Under the pieces are notes generated by a model that was not told the DNA's origin, did no database searches, and saw only the letters and a list, made by a program, of their open reading frames with translations. 64,000 nt of DNA, taken from the NCBI GenBank assembly GCA_903825035.1, contig CAIJYV010000024.1, positions 20,030-84,029 on the forward strand, read 5' to 3'. This document shows positions 56,682-63,949 of this stretch, piece by piece. Position 1 is the stretch's first letter. Each line of letters opens with the position of its first letter. Position numbers and translations under genes: made by a program. Source of the DNA: an uncultured Actinomycetes bacterium (GTDB lineage: Bacteria; Actinomycetota; Acidimicrobiia; Acidimicrobiales; RAAP-2).

Positions 56682-58289
56682 ATGCACGCATATGTCGCCG
56701 AGGATTTCACAGACGCCGAAGTAGCAATCCTTCGCCGTTATTTCACCAATCTCGACGGGCCAGTATTCGCCCTCGTAAACCTGCCTGAAGTGGTGAAGGG
56801 AGCGCTCTTCGCTCGTTATTCGCGCTCATCAAAAAGCCTGCGTCGCCTGTTTCTCGATGAATTCGTCGGTGACCTCGATCTTGAGGGTGACGTCACGGTA
56901 GACGCGACAATTGGCCTCGACCGAGCTGATGACCTGTACCAGAAAATTTTCTACGAGTACGGAGATGACTCGGTCGCGCAACTTGGCGGCGTGCACTTAG
57001 CTTGCGAACAAGCCTCCAACATTTTGACCAAAGTTCTCGAGTGGGGACGAATCATGAGTTACCTAGAGCAATCCACCAGGTATCTCGGGTACGACAAACG
57101 TTTCGCCGATGGTCGATACCGCTACTACCGTGACCATGACTTAACGAATTCGAAATTGGGTCTTCGATACGTGGGCGACATGGATCGGATGTTCGACACA
57201 TACGGCGAACTCTTGCCCGAACTCATCGAATACATTGGTAAGAAATTTCCCAAGACTCCCGAAGACACTGATTTTGTCTACCGGCAAGCGATTCGGGCCA
57301 AAGCGCTCGATGCGGTACGAGGTTTGCTGCCCGCCAGCGCACTTTCTAACCTTGGAATTTACGCCTCTGGACAAGCCTACGAAGCACTCTTGTTGCGCAT
57401 GCGAGCACATCCTCTCCCGGAGGTTCGCAACTACGCCGAGCTCATGTACGAAGAGCTCGTTAAGGTCATCCCATCGTTTCTCAAGCGCGTAAACGTGGCG
57501 GAACGAGGAGTGGCGTGGACCGACTACTTGCGCGAGACGAAAAGTGCGACTGCCCAAATCGTTCAGTCAATGGTCGAGTCTGAGCCAGTTGAAGACGCAG
57601 AATATGTGCGCCTCGTAGGATTCAATTCCCGAGGTGAAGATGATGTTCTCGAAGCCATCGTGTTCGCGAACTCGACCGTTACACACGAAGCGGCAGCGGC
57701 GACCGTGGGAAAAATGACTGGTGACCAACGCGCCGAGTTGATGAAGTCTTACGTGGGGGAGCGTGAGAATCGCCGCCACCGCCCCGGTCGTGCATTCGAG
57801 AGAACTGACTACCGTTTTGAGTTAGTGACCGATTACGGCGCCTTTCGAGACCTGCAACGTCACCGAATGCTGACTTTAGAGTGGCAGCCTCTGACCGTCG
57901 AACTCGGTTATGACGTTCCCGAGATCATTCGCGAAGCTGGTTTAGCGGAACGGTACGAGGACTCACTTCAGCGCTCGGCTGCTCTTTATTTTGACCTGAA
58001 AGAGGAGTTCCCAGAGCAGGCTCAATACGCCGTGGCCTTGGCCTTTCGCATTCGGTACGTCATGCAAATGAACGCCCGAGAAGCCATGCACCTGATTGAG
58101 CTTCGTTCGGGGCCACAGGGGCACCCCAGCTATCGACGAGTGGCCCACGAGATGGCTCGACAGATTGATGAAGTTGCGGGGCACCACGAAATCGCAAAAT
58201 CCATGAATTACGTTGATTTTTCCGATATTGACCTTGAGCGCCTCGAAGCTGAGCGTAACGCCGAAAGAAGTCGCGCCAAAAGGCACTAA
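56682..58289 (+). CDS. Double-length ThyX-like protein (FAD-dependent thymidylate synthase homologue)
   Basis: 535 residues, about twice ThyX (220-250), and apparently two tandem ThyX-like halves. The canonical ThyX motif is RHRxxSxNExSxRY. In the first half residues 121-134 read WGRIMSYLEQSTRY, keeping Arg123, Ser126, Glu129, Ser131, Arg133 and Tyr134 but losing Arg-His. In the second half Arg393-His394-Arg395 is present, but what follows (MLTLEWQPLT) lacks the expected Ser. The halves look complementary. It could be an active thymidylate synthase with a composite site or a ThyX relative with another role. GGAG 5 nt before the ATG. Ends in a basic tail. Confidence 0.78.
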   Translation: MHAYVAEDFTDAEVAILRRYFTNLDGPVFALVNLPEVVKGALFARYSRSSKSLRRLFLDEFVGDLDLEGDVTVDATIGLDRADDLYQKIFYEYGDDSVAQLGGVHLACEQASNILTKVLEWGRIMSYLEQSTRYLGYDKRFADGRYRYYRDHDLTNSKLGLRYVGDMDRMFDTYGELLPELIEYIGKKFPKTPEDTDFVYRQAIRAKALDAVRGLLPASALSNLGIYASGQAYEALLLRMRAHPLPEVRNYAELMYEELVKVIPSFLKRVNVAERGVAWTDYLRETKSATAQIVQSMVESEPVEDAEYVRLVGFNSRGEDDVLEAIVFANSTVTHEAAAATVGKMTGDQRAELMKSYVGERENRRHRPGRAFERTDYRFELVTDYGAFRDLQRHRMLTLEWQPLTVELGYDVPEIIREAGLAERYEDSLQRSAALYFDLKEEFPEQAQYAVALAFRIRYVMQMNAREAMHLIELRSGPQGHPSYRRVAHEMARQIDEVAGHHEIAKSMNYVDFSDIDLERLEAERNAERSRAKRH

Positions 58290-58378
58290 TTCAAATATTT
58301 AGGTAAATTTTGGCTCTTTTGGCACACTTGGTCGCAAAAAGGCTCTACACTGCCTCGGTTACAGATTAGGAATCCATC

Positions 58379-58819
58379 ATGGCAACAGAAGACGAAAACG
58401 ACGAAACATTCGACGAAGAAGAATTAACCGACGGCTTTGACGAAGTCGCAGGCGAAGACATTGACAGCGAGGACGTCCTCGTAGCCGAGGGTGACGAAGT
58501 TGTCCCGGTCGACGACGAGGAAGAAGAAGCCGTAGAAGAAGTCACGGTAGTACCTCTTCCCGTGGAAGAAGACGATGTCGTAGATGACGCCGATATTGAA
58601 CTCGCTCTAGACGAAGTACTCGCCGAGACAATCCTGAGAACCTCAACGGTTGAAGACGACGAGGATGACACGCCGATTGAGACCGTTGTTGATCCTGAGG
58701 GCGCCGAAACCATTCTGCCCAAGCAAGATGACGAGTTTCGTTGCAAGTCTTGCCGCTTGCTGAAGAAAACCACTCAGCTTGCCGACAAGAAGAATTCCCT
58801 CTGTCGCGACTGCGTCTGA
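58379..58819 (+). CDS. Acidic DUF4193-like zinc-knuckle protein
   Basis: 146 residues. Residues 1-118 are extremely acidic (long Glu/Asp runs) and probably disordered. The C-terminal part ILPKQDDEFRCKSC (Cys122/Cys125) ... LCRDC (Cys142/Cys145) matches the zinc-binding end of the actinobacterial DUF4193 family, whose members end in a similar LPKQxDEFxC ... CxDC unit. Function unknown; the architecture suggests a nucleic-acid mimic or an RNA-polymerase/ribosome-bound factor, which is inference. TACACT at 58346-58351 is a possible -10, and AGGA near 58367 a ribosome binding site. The next gene follows after 1 nt. Confidence 0.75.
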   Translation: MATEDENDETFDEEELTDGFDEVAGEDIDSEDVLVAEGDEVVPVDDEEEEAVEEVTVVPLPVEEDDVVDDADIELALDEVLAETILRTSTVEDDEDDTPIETVVDPEGAETILPKQDDEFRCKSCRLLKKTTQLADKKNSLCRDCV

Positions 58820-58820
58820 C

Positions 58821-59234
58821 GTGACCGAGGTGCGCTTCCACCGAGTGGGCGTTGACAGTGAAGAACTGCTCAGCTCGATCGATGCAGCTTTCGAATCAAT
58901 TGAGAAAGAGCGCGGGGGGAGTGCAATCATTGAACAGCTCGGTGCGCGCGATATCACCGAATTCTGCCAAGATCTCGCCTCAACGGGTGGGGTGTGGGCT
59001 GCCTATCTAGGAGAAACTGTCGTCGGTTGGGCGCTCATCCAAGATCGAGTAATTCTCACACTATTCATCGACCCCTTGAAGCGCCGGCAGGGCATTGCCC
59101 GACGTTTCATAAACCACCTGCTCGAGAGCGATGTGCCTCCCGTTGACGCGTTCGCGTTACCCGGTGATCGAGCGATGAAATCTTTGTATGAATCAATCGG
59201 CTGGAAAGCCCGATTGCTAACTATGCGCGGCTAG
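58821..59234 (+). CDS. GNAT-family N-acetyltransferase
   Basis: Acetyl-CoA-dependent transferase, substrate unknown. 137 residues from the GTG chosen, 1 nt after the DUF4193-like gene. The acetyl-CoA loop is RRQGIARRF, preceded by the strand VILTLFIDPLK; the C-terminal SLYESIGW is the usual GNAT closing motif. An in-frame ATG 42 nt upstream lies inside the previous gene and is less likely. The 3' end overlaps the convergent gene by 14 nt. Confidence 0.8.
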   Translation: MTEVRFHRVGVDSEELLSSIDAAFESIEKERGGSAIIEQLGARDITEFCQDLASTGGVWAAYLGETVVGWALIQDRVILTLFIDPLKRRQGIARRFINHLLESDVPPVDAFALPGDRAMKSLYESIGWKARLLTMRG

Positions 59235-60468
59235 GAGCTCGACGTGGTCGTGCCGGACGCGATGGGGGTGGCGGTGGTGGCACGGCCATACCCAGCAGCT
59301 TCGCCAATTCTGGAATTGCCCCGGCGTTCTTAATCGCCACGGCCTTCGAGGTCTCATCAGCAGGAATGCCGGCAGGCTTAACCTGACGGCGAATCGAGGT
59401 CTCGACGGTCAAAGTCACGAGTTCATTCCAAATAGCGGGCTCCTGAGAGCCATTGAGGGCCTCTGAGACGGCCGAAACAATCTTCGTTGCGTCTTCTGCG
59501 CTCACTCGAGTGCTGACGTCTGGGGGGCGCGAGATAAGCGTGAGGGTCTCTTTGAGGTTGTTGCCCTCTAGGGCTGCGGCAAGCTTTTCTGTCCACACCT
59601 TGCGCATATGCTCGATCCGCTCACTTAACGATGCCTGGAGCTCTTTAAGCATTGCTCGAGAGTCATCGTCATGAGTGATGGTTTTCGCGGCCGTGACTAC
59701 GGCGCGTAGATCGCGGAGCTTTAGCTCTTTGCCGGCTCCGACCGCACCAGCGGCGCGGTCCTTCCAGAAGGCCAAGCTGGTGCGACCTACGAGGTCTTCA
59801 GCCATCCGTTCGATAATCGTAGGTTCGATAGTCGGGCGCGACTGCGCAACCAAGGTCTTGTTCTGCTCGGCGATTGCCGTGCGAACCGCGGCGATGCCTC
59901 CACGCAGTAACTGCTCAGCAACAGGAATTTGCTCTGCACTAAGCGTCGCCAACATTGCATTGCGGTGAATTGTTGTAACTGGGGCGACAGTTAAACTTCC
60001 AGTGCGTGGTCCGCGTGGCGGTCGATTGTCTCCATCACGGCGTGGACCACGTTCTGAACGGGCGGCGCCTTCAGCTCCTTCACGGCGAGGCTTGCGATCT
60101 CCATCGCGACTTGGCTTGCGGTCTCCGTCACGGCGGGGCTTGCGGTCTCCGTCTTCTCGACGAGATCCTCCGCGGCCCTTGGGAGCGTAGGTGACGGTGA
60201 CGTCTGGACCGTCACTCTTCTTTTCTAAAATGGCAATGCGCTCGTTACGTGGGTCGAGTGGGGAAGCAGTCTTTGGCGGTGCCACCGATAGAACCTCGAT
60301 GCCCTCCATGAACTGGTCAACTTCGGCTCGATACACTTGGCCGACCTGTGGTCCGCCAGGTACAACGCTGCTGTTAAGTGAGCCCTTGGGGAGCTTGGCC
60401 CCCGCGGCACGCCAAGTGGCGGTTTCCCCATTAACACTGGTAATTTCGATATCAATACGGCGGGACAT
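59221..60468 (-). CDS. Uncharacterised three-part protein with basic DGDRKPRR repeats
   Basis: 415 residues, family not recognised. Residues 1-63 look beta-rich with an OB/S1-like rhythm (IDIEITSVNGETATWRAAG ... VGQVYRAEVDQF). Residues 96-156 are disordered and strongly charged, with three 8-residue units related to DGDRKPRR at 106-129. Residues 160-400 are helical with a repeated Ala/Leu pattern, and the tail is PPPPPPSRPARPRR. This resembles RNA-binding proteins: folded domain, RGG/RD-like linker, helical bundle. TAGATT on the minus strand lies 8 nt before the ATG. Divergent from the HtrA-like gene. Confidence 0.72.
   Translation of the reverse strand: MSRRIDIEITSVNGETATWRAAGAKLPKGSLNSSVVPGGPQVGQVYRAEVDQFMEGIEVLSVAPPKTASPLDPRNERIAILEKKSDGPDVTVTYAPKGRGGSRREDGDRKPRRDGDRKPSRDGDRKPRREGAEGAARSERGPRRDGDNRPPRGPRTGSLTVAPVTTIHRNAMLATLSAEQIPVAEQLLRGGIAAVRTAIAEQNKTLVAQSRPTIEPTIIERMAEDLVGRTSLAFWKDRAAGAVGAGKELKLRDLRAVVTAAKTITHDDDSRAMLKELQASLSERIEHMRKVWTEKLAAALEGNNLKETLTLISRPPDVSTRVSAEDATKIVSAVSEALNGSQEPAIWNELVTLTVETSIRRQVKPAGIPADETSKAVAIKNAGAIPELAKLLGMAVPPPPPPSRPARPRRAPSRA
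60082..60153 (-). repeat. Three imperfect 24-bp tandem repeats inside the basic-linker gene
   Basis: The DNA encodes DGDRKPRR-type units three times in a row (residues 106-129). Copies differ by single bases, e.g. GGTCTCCGTC against GATCTCCATC on the + strand. Such in-frame 24-bp repeats can change copy number without a frameshift. Confidence 0.75.
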
Positions 60469-60541
60469 AGGTTTCTAATCTAGTCGTTTTTTAAATGTGT
60501 CGAAATTTGTGATTTTTTAGACTCCTTTTAACTAAGAGCCC

Positions 60542-60547
60542 TAGCAT
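60542..60547 (+). promoter_or_regulatory. Candidate -10 element of the HtrA-like gene
   Basis: TAGCAT lies 7 nt before the ATG, consistent with a leaderless or nearly leaderless mRNA. The divergent gene's own candidate box is at 60477-60482. Confidence 0.38.
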
Positions 60548-60554
60548 TGACTTC

Positions 60555-61751
60555 ATGAGTGACACCCCAGAACTGCATCGCCAAATCGAACCTGTAATCA
60601 CCCCGAGTGCACCAGAGCCCAGCAGCTCCTTCTCGCCACCTTCTCGTTCAAAGAGGACGTGGCTTTCTAGCGGAATCGCGCCCTTATTGGTTGCCGCGCT
60701 CGTGGGAGGCCTCGCCGGTCACTACGCGGGAGGAGGCTCGAGTAGTGGTTTGGCTATCAATCAGCTAAATGGGAGCCCATCAGCTGCCGTCTTGCCGAAT
60801 GGAAAATCTATACCCTCACTAATTAAGTCGGTGCTCCCAGCGATCGTTTCGATCGACGTAAAAGCAAATGGGTCCGAAGATCAAGGCACCGGCATGATCA
60901 TCACGAAGAGCGGCTACGTCGTCACGAATAACCACGTCATCGCAGCCGCCGCCGGAGGATCGGGAACGATCACCGTAACTGCATCTGGCTCAACGAAGGC
61001 AATGGCCGCCACGCTCATTGGAACTAATCCGGTCGATGATGTGGCCCTCATCAAGATTTCCAATGTTTCTAACGAGCCAACTGTCGTATTCGGCAACTCC
61101 AATGCGCTTCAAGTTGGTGACGCGGTAGTGGCGATCGGAAATGCCTTGGGTCTAGCTGCTGGCACTCCGACGGTGACCACCGGCATCGTGTCCGCTATGG
61201 GACGCACGGTGACGGCGGGTTCCGCCACCTCATCTGAGACCTTGAACAACATGATTCAAACTGACGCTGCGATTAACCCCGGTAACTCAGGTGGACCGCT
61301 GTTGGATTCTGCTGGAGCTGTAATTGGAATGGACACGGCCGTCGCCGGTACGCTGCCCGACGGCACCAGTGCCCAAAACATCGGTTTCGCTATTCCTGTT
61401 GCCACAATTCAATCCCAGCTCGCAGCACTAAAGAAGGGGGAGAGCGTCGTCACCCACCACGCCTACTTGGGAGTGGAAATTATGGATGACAACGCGTCAA
61501 TCCAACAGCAATACGGTTTAAGCGTCTCAACCGGCGCTTTAATTCTTTCGGTAGTTGCAAATTCCCCGGCCGCCCGTTTTGGGCTGAAGCAAGGTGACGT
61601 GATCACTGCAATAAACGGCACGGCGGTCAACCAGGCAGCCGACGTTCAAGCGATTTTGTCCCTACTTCACCAGGGTGATTCGGCAAAGGTCCGAATCTCA
61701 CGTGGCAGTTCGACACTGACGGTCAAAGTAACCCTCGGACGTACTCCCTAA
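60555..61751 (+). CDS. HtrA/DegP-like membrane-anchored serine protease with PDZ domain
   Basis: Cell-envelope quality-control protease. 398 residues: a Pro/Ser-rich cytoplasmic N-terminus, one membrane helix at about 40-58, a trypsin-like domain with triad His127 (TNNHVI), Asp162 (DDVALIK) and Ser245 (NPGNSGGP), then one PDZ domain (about 295-390, GALILSVVANSPAARFGLKQGDVI). This is the PepD/HtrA layout of actinobacteria. A bidirectional terminator follows. Confidence 0.93.
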   Translation: MSDTPELHRQIEPVITPSAPEPSSSFSPPSRSKRTWLSSGIAPLLVAALVGGLAGHYAGGGSSSGLAINQLNGSPSAAVLPNGKSIPSLIKSVLPAIVSIDVKANGSEDQGTGMIITKSGYVVTNNHVIAAAAGGSGTITVTASGSTKAMAATLIGTNPVDDVALIKISNVSNEPTVVFGNSNALQVGDAVVAIGNALGLAAGTPTVTTGIVSAMGRTVTAGSATSSETLNNMIQTDAAINPGNSGGPLLDSAGAVIGMDTAVAGTLPDGTSAQNIGFAIPVATIQSQLAALKKGESVVTHHAYLGVEIMDDNASIQQQYGLSVSTGALILSVVANSPAARFGLKQGDVITAINGTAVNQAADVQAILSLLHQGDSAKVRISRGSSTLTVKVTLGRTP

Positions 61752-61788
61752 TATTGCGCGAATCTAAGGAGTCGAGTATTCCAATAAC

Positions 61789-61820
61789 AATGCCCCCGAG
61801 CTGCATAGCTCGGGGGCATT
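61789..61820. terminator. Bidirectional hairpin between convergent genes
   Basis: Perfect 14-bp GC-rich stem (61789-61802 with 61807-61820), loop GCAT. T-tracts are poor on both sides. It lies between the ends of the HtrA-like and OmpA-domain genes, so it probably stops transcription in both directions. Confidence 0.75.
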
Positions 61821-61841
61821 GCCTTAGCGACAGCGGGGAGA

Positions 61842-62960
61842 CTAACCCGCGATTGCGGAGGTCACGTAGGCGGTAACACGACGGCTATTGACCAATGACT
61901 TGGTATGGCCTAGTGAGCCCATGCCAATTGTCACCATCGAAGAGGAGACGTGGTGCCTGTTGAGGTCGCCCAACAGTAACGCCTTTACAGCCTTGGCACG
62001 AGCGAGGCTGAGAGCCTGGTTGAAGGCGCTCGGTCCAGTCACATCGGCATAACCCGTTAGCTTCACGGAAATGGTGCCACCGTTATGTGCCACGTAATTG
62101 ATGATCTTGGTGGCGAGCCGGTTCACTTCAAACTTCAGCAATGGTGACAGCTGCGATGAACCCGACGCAAAAGATCGAATGACGTAGTTTGCGGGCTTAA
62201 AGTGTGACACGGGCACGTTCGCAGCCACTGTGAAACTAATGTGGCAAAGGCTCTCGCCAATTGGTCCGCTGTTGTCGTAAGCGTAAAAATCAAATCGCAC
62301 CGTTCCTGCCATGCCGTTAAGGAAGCCTGTTAGATCTTGAAACGTAAAGGTCCCACTAGTGCCCTGAATAAGGCTTGCTGGTCCAGCCTGGGGGCTTTGC
62401 GTGCCATTCACAGTAATTTTCACCGCAGAGCCAAACTCGGTTCCATTAGCTGCTGAGACGTAAGCGTCGGCGGTCTCTGCGATACTTACCGTCGGGTGTT
62501 GCGGACTCAGTGTGGACGCCAGAGGGGAGAGTCCACAGGTGAGTAGGGAGCCTGTCGAAGCAACCTGGCCCACGGCGTTAGAAAGCGCAGAGAACGAGCC
62601 AGAACCATTACTTCCGTCGACTGAAACAACGGCATAGAGGTAGTGGTCCAAGTCTCCAGCGGTCGCCTCGTATGAACTAGAAGTCCCTCCCGTTGACGTG
62701 CAGCTTCCGTCGGTCGAGGGGTCAGTAACGGTATTCGAAGTGCAGCTGTACCAGGCGTAGCTATAACTTGATCCTGCGTTGGACCAGGTACCGTTTGTGA
62801 CGGTCAGCGTTCCACCAACGACGTAACTGCCGGCTGCCACTGGCGCAACCGTGTTTGTGGTCGTTGTGGCCGAGGCGACCCCAGCCATGCCGACAAGACT
62901 GCCTAGTGTCAGCGCGACACCCACAACCAGGCGAGAAGATGAATTCTTTGTTATTTTCAC
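61842..62960 (-). CDS. Secreted protein with Ig-like repeat and C-terminal OmpA-like domain
   Basis: 372 residues. Signal peptide with hydrophobic core about 11-27 and likely cleavage after ASA near 31. Residues 40-125 resemble bacterial Ig-like repeats (GGTLTVTNGTWSNAGSSYSYAWYSC ... YEATAGDLDHYLYAVVSV). A middle Cys-containing beta region follows. The last 120 residues match the OmpA/MotB peptidoglycan-binding fold (FASGSSQLSP ... ISVKLTGYADVTGPSAFNQALSLARAKAV). Six Cys suggest disulfides outside the cell. GTG start. Surface anchoring to the cell wall is likely; OmpA-like domains are uncommon here because there is no outer-membrane barrel. Confidence 0.78.
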   Translation of the reverse strand: MKITKNSSSRLVVGVALTLGSLVGMAGVASATTTTNTVAPVAAGSYVVGGTLTVTNGTWSNAGSSYSYAWYSCTSNTVTDPSTDGSCTSTGGTSSSYEATAGDLDHYLYAVVSVDGSNGSGSFSALSNAVGQVASTGSLLTCGLSPLASTLSPQHPTVSIAETADAYVSAANGTEFGSAVKITVNGTQSPQAGPASLIQGTSGTFTFQDLTGFLNGMAGTVRFDFYAYDNSGPIGESLCHISFTVAANVPVSHFKPANYVIRSFASGSSQLSPLLKFEVNRLATKIINYVAHNGGTISVKLTGYADVTGPSAFNQALSLARAKAVKALLLGDLNRHHVSSSMVTIGMGSLGHTKSLVNSRRVTAYVTSAIAG

Positions 62961-63105
62961 TTAATTTCTTTCTATTAGGGCCGTAAGTTTACTTGGAGCG
63001 CGAATTTAACTAGACCGCCGATAATGTACGTTATGTAAAGTTTGTGATTATTATTTTGTTCGTCGCTAACAGGAATTAACCAGCGCAACTAATTAACCTT
63101 GTCTC
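62961..63105. other. Intergenic region upstream of the OmpA-domain gene and crcB pair
   Basis: Divergent 145-bp AT-rich gap. It contains AGAAAG near the OmpA-domain start on the minus strand and TAACCT before crcB on the plus strand. I see no fluoride riboswitch consensus and no other RNA structure. Confidence 0.4.
63094..63099 (+). promoter_or_regulatory. Candidate -10 element of the crcB pair (leaderless)
   Basis: TAACCT exactly 6 nt before the first crcB ATG, with no ribosome binding site between. Confidence 0.43.
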
Positions 63106-63540
63106 ATGCGCAACCCGTACGTGACCCCCCGAGCGATGTTCGCAGGCGTCTTGACGGTCGCTACTGGTGGATTTCTAGGATCATTGCTCCGTGGTTGGTT
63201 AACCACAACCCGCTATCCAGCTCATGGCTTCTCTACAACGGGCTATTCGGTCGCCCGAATCGTTCCCTGGGCATTGCTCACAGTAAACGCTGTCGGCGTT
63301 TATTTCGCGGTGCTCCTATTAGGGCGAATCTTTAAGAAGCAATCCTTTCTTGATCCAGTGAGGCTATTTTGCATCACGGGATTCCTAGGTGGATTGACTT
63401 CGTACTCGGGTCTCTTCGTTGCCCTGTACGCGATTTGGCAAGTCAGTGTCCTAACTTCCATTTTGGTCGGCTTAGGAGCCATTCTGAGCGGAGCAATTGC
63501 TGGTCGCATCGCCATGATGCAAGTTGGGTTAAGAAAATGA
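63106..63540 (+). CDS. crcB: Fluoride channel CrcB/Fluc, first subunit (divergent)
   Basis: Exports fluoride across the cell membrane. 144 residues, four hydrophobic helices. GGFLGSLLRG opens the fold, VNAVGVYFAVLLLG supplies the conserved Asn, and GFLGGLTSYSGLF occupies the place of the usual GFxGGxTTFSTF stretch with Phe-to-Tyr and Thr-to-Gly changes. A longer N-terminal loop (TTRYPAHGFSTTGY) than usual. Overlaps the second crcB by 4 nt, so the two probably form a heterodimer. Confidence 0.88.
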   Translation: MRNPYVTPRAMFAGVLTVATGGFLGSLLRGWLTTTRYPAHGFSTTGYSVARIVPWALLTVNAVGVYFAVLLLGRIFKKQSFLDPVRLFCITGFLGGLTSYSGLFVALYAIWQVSVLTSILVGLGAILSGAIAGRIAMMQVGLRK

Positions 63541-63887
63541 TCGCAATGGCCGCTGCGGGCGCCTGCGGGGCAATTGTTCGGTACCTCATAGAGTTAACCG
63601 GAATTAACGCTCGGGCGAACACAAGCCCGTGGCTTACCATGTTCGCAAATATCGTCGGAACCTTTATCGCCGGTTTCACGGTGCATTCACTAGTCCTAGC
63701 TAATGGTCTAGTAATTTCATCAAATCTAGCGATTGGATTCTGCGGTGGGCTAACTACTTTTTCGTCTGCTTTCGCGATTCCAATGCTCTTTGAAAAGCGC
63801 GACAAGTCATACGGACTGTTCCTCATAGTTCTGACACCAGCGCTTTGCGCCGCAGCTTTCCTTTACGGAATTTCGCTGCACAAATAG
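63537..63887 (+). CDS. crcB: Fluoride channel CrcB/Fluc, second subunit
   Basis: Partner of the preceding gene. 116 residues from the ATG overlapping its stop. GACGAIVRYLIE, FANIVGTFIAGF with the conserved Asn, and GFCGGLTTFSSAF close to the Fluc TTFSTF motif. Four hydrophobic helices. Paired crcB genes are common in Gram-positive bacteria and build antiparallel heterodimers. Confidence 0.92.
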   Translation: MIAMAAAGACGAIVRYLIELTGINARANTSPWLTMFANIVGTFIAGFTVHSLVLANGLVISSNLAIGFCGGLTTFSSAFAIPMLFEKRDKSYGLFLIVLTPALCAAAFLYGISLHK

Positions 63888-63907
63888 GGAAGGCTCCCCC
63901 AAACAAA

Positions 63908-63940
63908 AAGCCGGGTCCGTTACGGACCCGGCTTCGTTGT
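63908..63940. terminator. Intrinsic terminator after crcB pair
   Basis: Perfect 12-bp stem (63908-63919 with 63923-63934), loop TTA, then CGTTGTTT. On the minus strand the stem is followed by TTTGTTT, so it may also end a gene coming from the right. Confidence 0.85.
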
Positions 63941-63949
63941 TTGCCTTTG

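Noticed and set aside
61842..62960. OmpA-like domain as evidence of an outer membrane
   Set aside because: OmpA/MotB peptidoglycan-binding domains also occur in monoderms; there is no beta-barrel or Bam/Lol gene here, and the proteasome, DUF4193 and gene order point to Actinomycetota.
62961..63105. Fluoride riboswitch upstream of the crcB pair
   Set aside because: The gap lacks the conserved core of the crcB RNA, and a TANNNT box sits 6 nt before the ATG, leaving no leader.
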